Below, piece after piece: positions 16,621 to 25,723 of a stretch of 64,000 nt of DNA. Source of the stretch: Inquilinus ginsengisoli_A (GTDB taxonomy: Bacteria > Pseudomonadota > Alphaproteobacteria > DSM-16000 > Inquilinaceae); assembly GCF_031453975.1 (NCBI RefSeq), contig NZ_JAVDPW010000008.1, positions 124,001 to 188,000 on the forward strand, in the 5' to 3' direction. The notes under the pieces are model-generated. The model was not told the origin of the DNA. It saw only the letters and a list, made by a program, of their open reading frames with translations, and did not search any database. The number at the start of each line of letters is the position of its first letter. Within the stretch, counting starts at the first letter, position 1. A program made the position numbers and the translations under genes.

Positions 16621-16648
16621 AGAAGGGCGCCCCTGGAGGCGCCCTTCT
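16621..16648. terminator. Intrinsic terminator between the MocR gene and clpA
   Basis: A perfect 11-bp stem (AGAAGGGCGCC at 16621-16631, GGCGCCCTTCT at 16638-16648) with a 6-nt loop lies just after the clpA stop on the minus strand and after the palindromic repeat on the plus strand. It can serve both convergent units. Confidence 0.7.
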
Positions 16649-16668
16649 GTCTTCAGCCCAACCGTCGA

Positions 16669-19008
16669 TCAGGCCAGTTCGGGTTCCTTGGCCGCGTCGT
16701 CGGAAGAGACGGGGGCGGTCGGATTCTCGATGTAGTCGAAGCTCAGGCTATCGCCGTCCGGCGCGACGTCGACCCGGACCTGGCCGCCCTTGACCAGCTT
16801 GCCGAACAAGAGCTCGTTGGCCAGCGGCTTCTTGATGTACTCCTGGATCACCCGGGCCATCGGCCGGGCGCCGTAGAGCTCGTCATAGCCGCGCTTGACC
16901 AGCCACTGCCGCGCCGTCGAGGTCAGCTCGATGGTGACATGGCGGTCGGCCAGCTGGGTCTCCAGCTGGATCACGAACTTGTCCACCACCTGGGCCACGA
17001 TCTCCGGCGTCAGATGGCCGAAGGCGATGGTGGCGTCGAGCCGGTTGCGGAACTCCGGCGTGAACATCCGGTTGATCGCCTCCGTGCCGGCATCGTCCTT
17101 GCGGCTGGCGCCGAAGCCGATCGACTGCTTGGTCAGTTCGGTGGCGCCGGCGTTGGTGGTCATGATCAGGATGACGTTGCGGAAATCGACCGACTTGCCG
17201 TTGTGGTCGGTCAGCTTCCCGTGATCCATGATCTGCAGCAGGATGTTGAAGACATCAGGATGCGCCTTCTCGATCTCGTCCAGCAGCAGCACGCAATGCG
17301 GGTGCTGGTCGACCGAGTCGGTCATCAGCCCGCCCTGGTCGAAGCCGACATAGCCCGGCGGGGCGCCGATCAGCCGGCTGATCGAATGCCGCTCCATGTA
17401 TTCCGACATGTCGAAGCGGACCAGCTCGATGCCGAGCAGCTTGGACAGCTGGCGCGCCACCTCGGTCTTGCCGACGCCGGTCGGGCCGGAGAACAGGTAG
17501 TTGCCGATCGGCTTCTCCGGCTCGCGCAGGCCGGCCCGGGCCAGCTTGATCGCGGCCGACAGCGCATCGATCGCCGGGTCCTGGCCGAACACCAGGGTCT
17601 TCAGGTCGCGGTCGAGGGTCTGCAGCAGCGTCTTGTCGTCCCGGCTGACGCTCTTCGGCGGGATCCGGGCGATCTTCGCCACCACCGCCTCGACGTCGCG
17701 CATGCCGATGGTCTTCTTGCGCCGCGACGCCGGCAGCAGCATCTGGGCGGCCCCGGCCTCGTCGATCACGTCGATCGCCTTGTCCGGCAGCTTGCGGTCG
17801 CCGATGTAGCGGGCCGACAGCTCCACCGCGGTGCGGATGGCATCCGCGGTGTAGCGCACCTGGTGGTGCTTCTCGTAATAGGTCTTCAGGCCCTGCAGGA
17901 TCTTGATCGTGTCCTCGACCGACGGCTCGTTGACGTCGATCTTCTGGAACCGGCGGACCAGGGCACGGTCCTTCTCGAAGTAGTTCCGGTATTCCTTGTA
18001 GGTGGTCGACCCGATGCACTTCAGCGCGCCCGAGGCCAGCGCCGGCTTCAGCAGGTTGGAGGCGTCCATCGCCCCGCCCGAGGTGGCGCCGGCGCCGATC
18101 ACGGTGTGGATCTCGTCGATGAACAGCACCGCGCCGGGCAGGTTCTCCAGCTCGGTCATCACGGCCTTCAGCCGCTCCTCGAAGTCGCCGCGATAGCGGG
18201 TGCCGGCCAGGAGCGCGCCCATGTCGAGCGCGAAGATGGTGGCGTCGGCCAGCACCGGCGGCACTTCGCCGTCGACGATGCGGCGGGCCAGGCCTTCGGC
18301 GATGGCGGTCTTGCCGACCCCGGGGTCGCCGACATAGAGCGGATTGTTCTTCGAGCGGCGGCACAGGATCTGGATCGTTCGCTCGATCTCGGCCTCACGG
18401 CCGATCAAGGGGTCGATCTTGCCCTTCGTCGCCTTCTCGTTGAGGTTGACGCAATAGGTCCTGAGCGCTTCCGAGCCCTTCTTCACGACCTTCTCCGCCT
18501 GCGCATCCTCGTCGGCGCCCGAGATCGGACGCGATTCGCCCGCCCCTGCCCCTGTCCGTGTTCCGCCCGAGGCCCCGGCCTTGGCGATGCCGTGGCTGAT
18601 GTAGTTCACGGCATCGAAGCGGGACATGTCCTGCTCCTGCAGGAAGTACACCGCATGGCTCTCGCGCTCGGAGAACAGGGCGACCAGCACGTTGGCGCCG
18701 GTCACCTCCTCCCGCCCCGAGGACTGGACGTGGATCGCGGCGCGCTGCAGCACGCGCTGGAAGCCGGCAGTCGGCTTCGCGTCCTCGATCCCGTCGATCT
18801 TCAGGGTGGCGAGTTCGGTGTCGATATAGCCCACCAGGTCGCGGCGCAGCTTTTCGAGATTGACGCCGCAGGCACGCATCACCGCGACGGCATCCTGGTC
18901 TTCGGACAGCGCCAGCAGCAGGTGTTCGAGCGTGGCGTACTCATGCCGTCGCTCATTGGCGAAAGCGAGAGCCCTGTGCAGCGTCTGCTCCAGATTACGC
19001 GAGAGCAT
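16669..19008 (-). CDS. clpA: ATP-dependent Clp protease ATP-binding subunit ClpA
   Basis: AAA+ unfoldase that feeds substrates, including N-degron proteins from ClpS, to ClpP. The 779-residue protein has the duplicated Clp_N domain (1-145), a first AAA module with Walker A GDPGVGKT at 227-234, a second with GPTGVGKT at 508-515, and the ClpP-docking loop around IGF at 630-632. It lacks the long coiled-coil middle domain of ClpB, which fixes it as ClpA. The MLSRNLEQ start at 19008 is chosen over a longer frame. It lies 37 bp after clpS in the usual clpS-clpA order. Confidence 0.97.
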   Translation of the reverse strand: MLSRNLEQTLHRALAFANERRHEYATLEHLLLALSEDQDAVAVMRACGVNLEKLRRDLVGYIDTELATLKIDGIEDAKPTAGFQRVLQRAAIHVQSSGREEVTGANVLVALFSERESHAVYFLQEQDMSRFDAVNYISHGIAKAGASGGTRTGAGAGESRPISGADEDAQAEKVVKKGSEALRTYCVNLNEKATKGKIDPLIGREAEIERTIQILCRRSKNNPLYVGDPGVGKTAIAEGLARRIVDGEVPPVLADATIFALDMGALLAGTRYRGDFEERLKAVMTELENLPGAVLFIDEIHTVIGAGATSGGAMDASNLLKPALASGALKCIGSTTYKEYRNYFEKDRALVRRFQKIDVNEPSVEDTIKILQGLKTYYEKHHQVRYTADAIRTAVELSARYIGDRKLPDKAIDVIDEAGAAQMLLPASRRKKTIGMRDVEAVVAKIARIPPKSVSRDDKTLLQTLDRDLKTLVFGQDPAIDALSAAIKLARAGLREPEKPIGNYLFSGPTGVGKTEVARQLSKLLGIELVRFDMSEYMERHSISRLIGAPPGYVGFDQGGLMTDSVDQHPHCVLLLDEIEKAHPDVFNILLQIMDHGKLTDHNGKSVDFRNVILIMTTNAGATELTKQSIGFGASRKDDAGTEAINRMFTPEFRNRLDATIAFGHLTPEIVAQVVDKFVIQLETQLADRHVTIELTSTARQWLVKRGYDELYGARPMARVIQEYIKKPLANELLFGKLVKGGQVRVDVAPDGDSLSFDYIENPTAPVSSDDAAKEPELA

Positions 19009-19045
19009 CGGTCGTCCCCATGCCGGGAGGGCCCGCCAAGCCTGG

Positions 19046-19384
19046 TCAGGCCTTCTCAAGAATACATTGTAGAGGATGCTGGTTGCGGCGCGCGAAGTCC
19101 ATCACCTGCGCCACCTTCGTCTCCGCCACCTCGTAGGTGAAAACGCCGCAGACGCCCACACCCCGCCGGTGAACATGGAGCATGATGGTGGTCGCTTCCT
19201 CGCGACTCTTCGCGAAAAAGCGTTCCAGGATATGGACGACGAACTCCATCGGCGTGTAGTCGTCATTCAGCATCAGGACCTTGTACATGGACGGCTTCTT
19301 CGTCCGCGGCTTGGTCTGAATGACAACCCCGGTGCCGGCGTCGTTGCCGCCTCCTTGATCATCCTTCCGTTCGATATCGCTCAT
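19046..19384 (-). CDS. clpS: ATP-dependent Clp protease adaptor ClpS
   Basis: The 112-residue adaptor delivers N-end-rule substrates to ClpA. After a flexible acidic/glycine-rich N-terminus come the core motifs: YKVLMLNDDYTPMEFVVHIL with the NDD...M residues of the N-degron pocket, the HVHRRGVGVCGVFTYEVAETK segment, and a C-terminal HPLQCILEKA. The ATG at 19384 (MSDIERKDD) is the normal length; the open frame before it is non-homologous. Confidence 0.96.
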   Translation of the reverse strand: MSDIERKDDQGGGNDAGTGVVIQTKPRTKKPSMYKVLMLNDDYTPMEFVVHILERFFAKSREEATTIMLHVHRRGVGVCGVFTYEVAETKVAQVMDFARRNQHPLQCILEKA

Positions 19385-19496
19385 GGATATGGGATGTGCA
19401 TTGCCGGTTTTGAACCCAAGGAAGAACCCTGGGTTAGATGATAGTGCCGCAGAGGCCGGAGTTGTAGACCCGCAACGCGGAATAGCTGAAATGAGG

Positions 19497-19527
19497 ACGG
19501 CCCCGTCGACATCGTCGACGGGGCCGT
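19497..19527 (-). terminator. Intrinsic terminator of the phasin gene
   Basis: ACGGCCCCGTCGAC (19497-19510) pairs perfectly over 14 bp with 19514-19527, around a 3-nt loop, 60 bp after the phasin stop on the minus strand. The following sequence is CCTCATTTC. It separates the phasin gene from the clpS promoter region (19385-19496), where I see no strong hexamers. Confidence 0.75.
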
Positions 19528-19586
19528 TGGCCGCGATCTCAAACCGGCGATCCCTGGGGGTCACCGGTCCGGGAAAGAGGGTTGGA

Positions 19587-20123
19587 TCAGGCGGCGAGCG
19601 GCTTGGACAGCTTCTCGACGGCGACGTTGACGCGGGCGGCGATCGGCGCCACGGCGTCGTTGGTGACCTTCAGGCCCAGCTCCGACAGCTTGCTGCTCTC
19701 GGCGACGAAGCCGTCGAAGGCGGTCTTGCTGTAGGTCGACTGCAGGTCGACGACCTCACGCAGGGTCTTGGCGGCGAACAGCGAACGGGTCGCCTCGGCG
19801 GCCTGCTCGGCGGCACCCTGCTGCAGCGCGAACCAGGCGCGGCTCAGCTGCTCGGTGCCCTGGGCGAAGACGGCGGCCGACGCGAAGAAGGCGTCGACAT
19901 TGCCCTTGGCGAGGGTGACGAGGTCGTCGAAGCCCTTGGTGGCCGCCTGGGCGGTCTTCTCGAACTGCTCCTTCGACAGGGCGAGGCCCTGGGCGAGGTT
20001 CTTTTCGACGGCGGCCTGGCTGGTCTTCACGGTGTCTGCCACGGTGTTCCTCACGATCTCGGTGTTGGATTCGACGGCTTCGAGCACCTTGCTCGTCCCG
20101 GCGCGGGTCTTGCTGGTCGTCAT
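19587..20123 (-). CDS. phaP: Phasin (polyhydroxyalkanoate granule-associated protein)
   Basis: A 178-residue, alanine-rich, almost entirely helical protein of the phasin_2 type: FEKTAQAATKGFDDLVTLAKGNVDAFFASA followed by LREVVDLQSTYSKTAFDGFVAESSKL. Phasins coat PHA granules and control their number and size. The ATG at 20123 is chosen because the upstream frame enters the operator region. It is monocistronic, with its own promoter, two PhaR-like operators and a strong terminator, which fits the high, PHA-dependent expression known for phaP genes. Confidence 0.93.
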   Translation of the reverse strand: MTTSKTRAGTSKVLEAVESNTEIVRNTVADTVKTSQAAVEKNLAQGLALSKEQFEKTAQAATKGFDDLVTLAKGNVDAFFASAAVFAQGTEQLSRAWFALQQGAAEQAAEATRSLFAAKTLREVVDLQSTYSKTAFDGFVAESSKLSELGLKVTNDAVAPIAARVNVAVEKLSKPLAA

Positions 20124-20193
20124 GACGACAGCGCTCCTGTAAGTGGTTGACCGACGCAGCCGACCTGCGATGCCCTGGAGCAACCGGTCATGC

Positions 20194-20263
20194 TGCACTG
20201 CAACATGCCGCGAATATGGGCAGGTCGATGCGATCTGTCAACGTTTTTTGTGCACTGCAACAT
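20194..20263 (-). promoter_or_regulatory. phaP promoter with two PhaR-like operators
   Basis: On the minus strand TTGACA (20236-20241) and CATATT (20213-20218) are separated by exactly 17 bp, a near-consensus housekeeping promoter. It is bracketed by two identical direct copies (plus-strand reading) of TGCACTGCAACAT, at 20194-20206 just downstream of the -10 and at 20251-20263 just upstream of the -35. Each holds TGC-N3-GCA, the core bound by the PHA-responsive repressor PhaR in alphaproteobacteria. Binding is predicted, not shown. Confidence 0.75.
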
Positions 20264-20507
20264 AACTGACCCGGGACGAGGCCGGGGCGAGCCGTGGCGG
20301 TGCCCGCCGGCTCTTGCCGCAACGCCGTTGCCTTGACCCGGCCGAGCCTGCCAAAATCCCTGCGGCCGCGCTGGGCGACACGTCTGCCCGGTGAAATTTA
20401 TGGCCTTGCCATCAATTGAATTATAGACAGAAATCAACGGGTTATTTTACACTTCTGAAATCACGCCTGAACCAAGACCGGCAAATGGCGTGAAGCGGGG
20501 GGTTGGC
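20264..20507. other. Intergenic region before the D,D-carboxypeptidase gene
   Basis: Together with the phasin promoter this forms a gap of about 380 bp. The part near 20390-20460 is unusually AT-rich (for example ATCAATTGAATTATAGACAG) and probably holds the promoter of the carboxypeptidase gene, but I cannot assign hexamers with confidence. No RNA gene is evident. Confidence 0.4.
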
Positions 20508-21620
20508 ATGCCAGGTTTCCTTGCGCGATCGGCGGCGGCGGCTCTTGCCTGTCTTGCTCTCGCGCTTCTGCCGATCCGGGCCGAGGCGGCGGGGCGCTAT
20601 GCCGCCTATGTCATCGACGCGCGCACCGGCGAGGTGCTGCACCAGGAAAATGCGAATCAGCAGCTGTACCCGGCGTCGCTGACCAAGCTGATGACGCTGT
20701 ACCTGACCTTCCGCAGCCTGCAGCAGGGCGACCTGACGCTCGACACCCGGCTGGCCGTGTCCGGCTACGCCGCCGCCCAGTCCCCGACCAAGCTGGGCCT
20801 CGTGACCGGGTCCCGCATCCGGGTGGAGGACGCGGTCCTGGGCCTCGTCACCCAGTCGGCCAACGACGCGTCGGTGGTGCTGGCCGAGGCGATCGGCGGC
20901 AGCGAATCCCGCTTCACCCGGATGATGACGCAGCAGGCGCGGGCGCTGGGCATGAGCCGCACCAACTTCAGCTCGACCAACGGCCTGCCGGACCCGGACA
21001 ACGTCTCGACCGCGCATGACATGGCGGTGCTGGCCCGGGCGCTGATCAACGACTATCCGCAGTACTATCCCTATTTCGCGACCAAGAACTTCCGCTATCG
21101 CGGCCGCAACTTCCCGAACCACAACCGGCTGATGCAGGCCTATCCGGGCATGGACGGCATGAAGACCGGCTACATCCGCGCCGCCGGCTTCAATCTCGTG
21201 GCGTCCGCGGTGCGGGGCCGGACCCGGCTGATCGGCGTGATCTTCGGCGGCACCAGCCCGACCGAGCGCAACGCCCGGATGGCGGAGCTGCTGGACGAGG
21301 CCTTCGAGGCCGGCTCGGGCACCGGCGCCTATGTCGCCGACGCGCCGGCCGCCCCGCCCGCGGTGGCTGCGACGCAGGTGGCGAGCGTGCCGTTCGAGCC
21401 GCCGCTGCCCGACCGGCGTCCGTCCGACACCGATGCCATGCTGGCGTCGGCGGAGGGTGATGCCGAAGAGGAAGGGTCGACCGGCAGCGACGGCATCGGC
21501 GCCATGATCGCGATGCACGCCCCGGCCCGGGCACAGAAGGTCAGCTTCGAGCCGGTGCCCCGCGCCCTGGCCAACATTCCCCTGCCCAAGCACCTGCCGG
21601 CCCGGCGCGCGTCGCGCTGA
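20508..21620 (+). CDS. D-alanyl-D-alanine carboxypeptidase (PBP5/6 family, DacA/DacC-like)
   Basis: Periplasmic low-molecular-mass penicillin-binding protein that trims the terminal D-Ala from peptidoglycan stem peptides. A signal peptide (SAAAALACLALALLPIRAEA) is followed by the three active-site motifs: S57-LT-K60, S117-A-N119 and K219-T-G221. The catalytic domain ends near residue 260. The rest is a low-complexity, proline/acidic tail rather than the usual beta-sandwich and amphipathic anchor. The ATG at 20508 follows a GGGGGG run; a GTG at 20490 would add six residues. Confidence 0.92.
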   Translation: MPGFLARSAAAALACLALALLPIRAEAAGRYAAYVIDARTGEVLHQENANQQLYPASLTKLMTLYLTFRSLQQGDLTLDTRLAVSGYAAAQSPTKLGLVTGSRIRVEDAVLGLVTQSANDASVVLAEAIGGSESRFTRMMTQQARALGMSRTNFSSTNGLPDPDNVSTAHDMAVLARALINDYPQYYPYFATKNFRYRGRNFPNHNRLMQAYPGMDGMKTGYIRAAGFNLVASAVRGRTRLIGVIFGGTSPTERNARMAELLDEAFEAGSGTGAYVADAPAAPPAVAATQVASVPFEPPLPDRRPSDTDAMLASAEGDAEEEGSTGSDGIGAMIAMHAPARAQKVSFEPVPRALANIPLPKHLPARRASR

Positions 21621-21644
21621 GCCACGGCCCCGTTCAGCCCGGTA

Positions 21645-21670
21645 GGGATCCCCGTTTCCACAGGGATCCC
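21645..21670. terminator. Possible hairpin between convergent dac and pheT genes
   Basis: Two copies of the self-complementary octamer GGGATCCC (21645-21652, 21663-21670) can pair around a 10-nt loop in the 64-bp gap between convergent genes. There is no clear T run, so terminator function is weakly supported. Confidence 0.35.
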
Positions 21671-21684
21671 GGCGGCGGCCTGCG

Positions 21685-24087
21685 TCAACCGCGCAGCGTG
21701 CCGCCCTGCTTCTCCACCGCGGCGACGATCTTCTTGCCGACCGCCTCGATCGCCTCGTCGGTCAGGGTCGCCTCGACCGGCTGCAGCGTCACCGCCAGGG
21801 CCAGCGACTTGCGCCCTTCCCCCAGCCCCGCGCCGCGATAGACGTCGAACAGCGCGACATCGGCGACCAGCGCCTTGTCCGCGCCCTTCGCCGCCTTGAC
21901 GATGCGATCCGCCGGCACGTCCTCGGCCACCACGAAGGCGAAGTCGCGCACCACCGGCTGGAACGCCGCCAGCTTCAAGAGCGGCTTGGCCGTGCCCGCC
22001 TTCTTCTTCGGCTGCGGCACCGCGTCGAGGAACACCTCGAAGCCGACCACCGGCCCGTCCACCGCCAGCGCCGACAGCACCGCCGGATGCAGCTCGCCGA
22101 AATGGGCCAGCACGGTCGGCCCCAGCCGCAGGCAGCCGGAGCGGCCGGGGTGGTACCAGTCCGGCGCGTCGGTCGAGACCACGAGGTTGGCGACCGGCGC
22201 CCCGGCGGCGTCGAGCGCCCCGATGGCATCGGCCTTGGCGTCGAAGGCATCGACCGGGCGCGGCGGCTGGGCCCAGTGTCGTGGGCCGCTCTGGCCGCTG
22301 CGCACGCCGGAGGCGACCATTTGCTGGCCGGTCTCGGTGGCGTCGCGATAGACGGGGCCGATCTCGAACAGCGCCGCGTCGGGCAGGCCGCGCGCGGCGT
22401 TGCGGCCAGCGGCGCGGATCAGGTTCGGCAGCACCGAGGGCCGCATGGTGTCGAGATCCGAGGCGATCGGGTTGAGCAGCTTCAGCCCGCTGTTCTGGAA
22501 GCCGAACCAGGACGCGTCGCGGCCATCCATGAACGACCAGGTCACCGCCTCGTCCAGGCCGCGCGCCGCCAGGCCGCGCCGCACCAGCTCGCGCGCCTTC
22601 TGCTGGGGTGTCAGCGCCGACTGGGTCAGGGTGCTCATACGCGGCAGCGGCACCGCCGGGATGGCGTCGTAGCCATTGACCCGCAGCACCTCCTCGACCA
22701 GGTCGGCCTCGCCCTGGACGTCGCCGCGCCAGGACGGCACGGCCGCCACGGTGGCGCCATCGGCACCGTCGGAGATGCCGAAGCCGAGCGCCGCCAGGAT
22801 CGCCTGCTGCCGCTCGCGCGGCACCACGATGCCGCCCAGGCTCTCGACCCGGCTGGGGCGCAGGGTCAGGCTGCGGCGCCAGTCGGGCTCGCGCCCGGCG
22901 ACCACCAACTGCGAGGCCTCGCCGCCGCAGAGATCGAGGATCATGCGCGTCGCCTGCTCGACCCCTGCGAACACCGCCGCCGGGTCGACGCCGCGTTCGA
23001 AGCGGTAGCGGGCGTCGCTGGTGATGCCGAGCGCGCGGCCGGTCATGGCGGTGCGGATCGGGTCGAACAGCGCGGCCTCGAGGATCACCTCGGTGGTGTC
23101 CCCGGACACGCCTGTCGAGGCGCCGCCCATGATGGCGCCGAGGCTGAGCACCGCGGCGTCGTCCGCGATCACGGTCACGCCGTCGCCGAGCGTGTAGGTC
23201 TTGTCGTTCAGCGCCTCCAGCGTCTCGCCCGGCTGCGACAGGCGCAGCGACAGCCCGCCCTGGACCTTGGCCTTGTCGAAGACGTGCAGCGGCCGGTTGC
23301 GGTCGAAGGTGAAGAAGTTGGTGATGTCGACCAGCGCCGAGATCGGGCGCAGGCCGATCGCCTTCAGCTTCTGCTGCAGCCAGACCGGGCTGGGGCCGTT
23401 CTTCACGCCGCGGAAGACGCGGGCGACGAACAGCGGGCAGGCCGAGGCGGCGTCCGCCGGGAAGTCCAGCGTCACCGTCAGGTCGGTGTGGAAGCGGCCT
23501 TCGACCGCGGTCTCGTCGAGCGGCTTCAGCGTGCCGAGGCCGGCGGCGGCGAGGTCGCGGGCGATGCCGCGGATGCCGGCGCAATCCGCGCGGTCCGGGG
23601 TCAGCCCGATCTCGATCACCGGGTCGTCCAGCCCGCGCCAGGCGGCGAAGGAGGCGCCCAGCGGCGCGTCGTCCGGCAGCTCGATGATGCCGTCATGCTC
23701 GTTCGAGAGCCCCATTTCGCGCTCGGAGCACAGCATGCCGTTCGAGGCCTCACCCCGGATCACGCCGGGCTTGAGGTCGACGCCGGTGCCGGGGATGTGC
23801 GCGCCCGCCGGGGCGAACACGCCCTTCATGCCGGTGCGGGCGTTGGGCGCGCCGCACACCACCTGGACCTCGCCCTTGCCGGTGTCGACGATGCAGACCC
23901 GCAGCCGGTCGGCGTTGGGGTGCTGCACCGCCGATTTGACATAGGCGATGGTGAAGGGCGCCAGCGCGGCGGCCGGGTCCTCGACGCCGTCGACCTCAAG
24001 CCCGAGGCTGGTCAGCGTCTCGGTGATCTCGCCCAGCGACGCCGTGGTGTCGAGATGGTCCTTCAGCCAGGACAGGGTGAACTTCAT
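21685..24087 (-). CDS. pheT: Phenylalanine--tRNA ligase beta subunit
   Basis: The 800-residue beta subunit of the (alpha-beta)2 enzyme charges tRNA-Phe; it carries the editing site and tRNA contacts. It has the N-terminal MKFTLSWLKDHLDT block, the EMAP/OB-type tRNA-binding domain (about 39-150, NADRLRVCIVDTG...CGAPNARTG), the B3/B4 editing domain, B5, the catalytic-like core, and a C-terminal ferredoxin-like anticodon-binding domain. The length is normal. It is 43 bp after pheS, in the classic pheS-pheT order. Confidence 0.98.
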   Translation of the reverse strand: MKFTLSWLKDHLDTTASLGEITETLTSLGLEVDGVEDPAAALAPFTIAYVKSAVQHPNADRLRVCIVDTGKGEVQVVCGAPNARTGMKGVFAPAGAHIPGTGVDLKPGVIRGEASNGMLCSEREMGLSNEHDGIIELPDDAPLGASFAAWRGLDDPVIEIGLTPDRADCAGIRGIARDLAAAGLGTLKPLDETAVEGRFHTDLTVTLDFPADAASACPLFVARVFRGVKNGPSPVWLQQKLKAIGLRPISALVDITNFFTFDRNRPLHVFDKAKVQGGLSLRLSQPGETLEALNDKTYTLGDGVTVIADDAAVLSLGAIMGGASTGVSGDTTEVILEAALFDPIRTAMTGRALGITSDARYRFERGVDPAAVFAGVEQATRMILDLCGGEASQLVVAGREPDWRRSLTLRPSRVESLGGIVVPRERQQAILAALGFGISDGADGATVAAVPSWRGDVQGEADLVEEVLRVNGYDAIPAVPLPRMSTLTQSALTPQQKARELVRRGLAARGLDEAVTWSFMDGRDASWFGFQNSGLKLLNPIASDLDTMRPSVLPNLIRAAGRNAARGLPDAALFEIGPVYRDATETGQQMVASGVRSGQSGPRHWAQPPRPVDAFDAKADAIGALDAAGAPVANLVVSTDAPDWYHPGRSGCLRLGPTVLAHFGELHPAVLSALAVDGPVVGFEVFLDAVPQPKKKAGTAKPLLKLAAFQPVVRDFAFVVAEDVPADRIVKAAKGADKALVADVALFDVYRGAGLGEGRKSLALAVTLQPVEATLTDEAIEAVGKKIVAAVEKQGGTLRG

Positions 24088-24130
24088 GGTCTCGGCCTCG
24101 ATGCGGCAGGACGTGTCAACGGGGGGCGGG

Positions 24131-25207
24131 TCAACGGGTGAGGCCGGTGGCCAGGCTGGGGACGTCCAGCGGCAGGAAGCCGTAGTGCTTCAGCCAGCGC
24201 AGGTCGGCGTCGAAGAAGGTGCGCAGGTCGGGGATGCCGTATTTCAGCATCGCCGGCCGCTCGATCCCCATGCCGAAGGCGAAGCCCTGGTAGCGGGTGG
24301 AATCGATGCCGCAGGCCTCCAGCACCTTGGGATGGACCATGCCGCAGCCCAGGATCTCGAGCCAGTCGCCGTAGTTGCCGATCTTCAGCTCGCCGCCCTT
24401 GCGCGAGCAGCCGATGTCGACCTCGGCCGACGGCTCGGTGAAGGGGAAGAAGCTGGGGCGGAAGCGGAGCGGCAGGTCGGGCACGTCGAAGAAGGTGCGG
24501 CAGAACTCGATCAGGCAGCCGCGCAGATGGCCCATATGGATGGCCTCGTCGATCACCAGCCCCTCGATCTGATGGAACATCGGGGTGTGGGTCTGGTCGT
24601 AGTCGGACCGGAAGGTCCGGCCCGGCACCACGACGCGGATCGGCGGCTTCTGCGACAGCATGGTGCGGACCTGCACCGGCGAGGTGTGGGTGCGCAGCAC
24701 CGCCGCCTTCCCGTCGGGGCGGTCCGGCAGGTAGAAGGTGTCGTGCATCTGCCGGGCGGGGTGCTCCGGCGGGATGTTCAGCGCGGTGAAGTTGTGCCAG
24801 TCGTCCTCGATGTCGGGTCCTTCAGCGACCGTGAAGCCCATCTCGGCGAAGATCGCGACCATCTCGTCCCGGGTCTGGCTGATCGGGTGGATGCGGCCCG
24901 TCCGCTCCGGCCGCACCGGCAGCGAGACGTCCAGCCGCTCCCGCGCCAGCCGGGCGTCGAGCGCCGCCCGCTCCAGCACCGATTTGCGCGCGTCGAGCGC
25001 CGCCGAGATCTCGTCCTTGACCACGTTCAGCGCCGCGCCCGCGGCCTTGCGCGCCTCGGGGTCGAGGTCGCGCAGGCCGGCCATCAGCCCGGTCAGGCGG
25101 CCCTTCTTGCCCAGCGCCCCGACCCGGACCGTGTCCAGCGCCGCGAGGTCCTGCGCGGCGGCCACGGCGTCGGCCAGCTCCTGCTTCAGCGTCTCAACCT
25201 GTTCCAT
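24131..25207 (-). CDS. pheS: Phenylalanine--tRNA ligase alpha subunit
   Basis: The 358-residue catalytic subunit activates phenylalanine. It shows an N-terminal coiled coil, then the class II motifs: motif 2 around FRSDYDQTHTPMFHQIEGLVID, and motif 3 at GFAFGMGIERPAMLKYGIPDLR. GDWLEILGCGMVHP matches the phenylalanine pocket region. It lies downstream of rpmI-rplT, separated by the rplT terminator, so pheST probably has its own promoter in the 130-bp gap. Confidence 0.98.
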   Translation of the reverse strand: MEQVETLKQELADAVAAAQDLAALDTVRVGALGKKGRLTGLMAGLRDLDPEARKAAGAALNVVKDEISAALDARKSVLERAALDARLARERLDVSLPVRPERTGRIHPISQTRDEMVAIFAEMGFTVAEGPDIEDDWHNFTALNIPPEHPARQMHDTFYLPDRPDGKAAVLRTHTSPVQVRTMLSQKPPIRVVVPGRTFRSDYDQTHTPMFHQIEGLVIDEAIHMGHLRGCLIEFCRTFFDVPDLPLRFRPSFFPFTEPSAEVDIGCSRKGGELKIGNYGDWLEILGCGMVHPKVLEACGIDSTRYQGFAFGMGIERPAMLKYGIPDLRTFFDADLRWLKHYGFLPLDVPSLATGLTR

Positions 25208-25263
25208 CGCCTGAATTCCCCGATGGGCATGCCGGCTATCCCGGCGGCCATATCACGGCCATG

Positions 25264-25295
25264 AAAAAAGGGGCCGAGCCTTTCGGCCCGACCCC
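25264..25295 (-). terminator. Intrinsic terminator after rplT
   Basis: On the minus strand an 11-bp stem with GU pairs (arms 25285-25295 and 25270-25280) and a GAAA tetraloop is followed directly by six T residues (25264-25269). It lies 45 bp after the rplT stop. Confidence 0.88.
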
Positions 25296-25339
25296 CGCTT
25301 CTCTATCGCTATATCCTGTCCCGCCGGGGCGGGATCGGA

Positions 25340-25705
25340 TCAAGCGGCGTTCTTCAGCGCGGCCTGGGCCTGATCGACCAAGGCCTTAAACGACTCCGGC
25401 TCGCGCGTGGCGATGTCGGACATGACCTTGCGGTCGATGTCGATGCCGGCCAGCTTGATGCCGTGCATGAACTTCGAATAGGTCAGCCCGTGCTCGCGGA
25501 CACCGGCGTTGATGCGCTGGATCCACAGGCCGCGGAAATCGCGCTTCTTGTTGCGGCGATCCCGGTAGGCGTATTGCAGCGCCTTCTCGACCTTCTCGAT
25601 CGCGACGCGATAGTTGGTCGAAGCGCGACCCCGATAGCCCTTGGCGAGCTTGAGGATCTTCTTGTGACGGGCGTGGCTGGTGACGCCGCGTGAAACTCTT
25701 GCCAT
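25340..25705 (-). CDS. rplT: 50S ribosomal protein L20
   Basis: The 121-residue L20 has the usual highly basic, helical N-terminus (RHKKILKLAKGYRGRASTNYRVAIEKVEKALQYAYRDRRNKKRDFR) and the C-terminal globular domain (LTYSKFMHGIKLAGIDIDRKVMSDIA). It binds 23S rRNA early in 50S assembly and in many bacteria represses its own operon. It lies 18 bp after rpmI. Confidence 0.98.
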   Translation of the reverse strand: MARVSRGVTSHARHKKILKLAKGYRGRASTNYRVAIEKVEKALQYAYRDRRNKKRDFRGLWIQRINAGVREHGLTYSKFMHGIKLAGIDIDRKVMSDIATREPESFKALVDQAQAALKNAA

Positions 25706-25723
25706 TGCTTAGCGCTCCCCTGC

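Noticed and set aside
20264..20490. Possible small RNA or tRNA in the phasin/carboxypeptidase gap
   Set aside because: No cloverleaf, no terminator with T run and no promoter that would fit an RNA gene.
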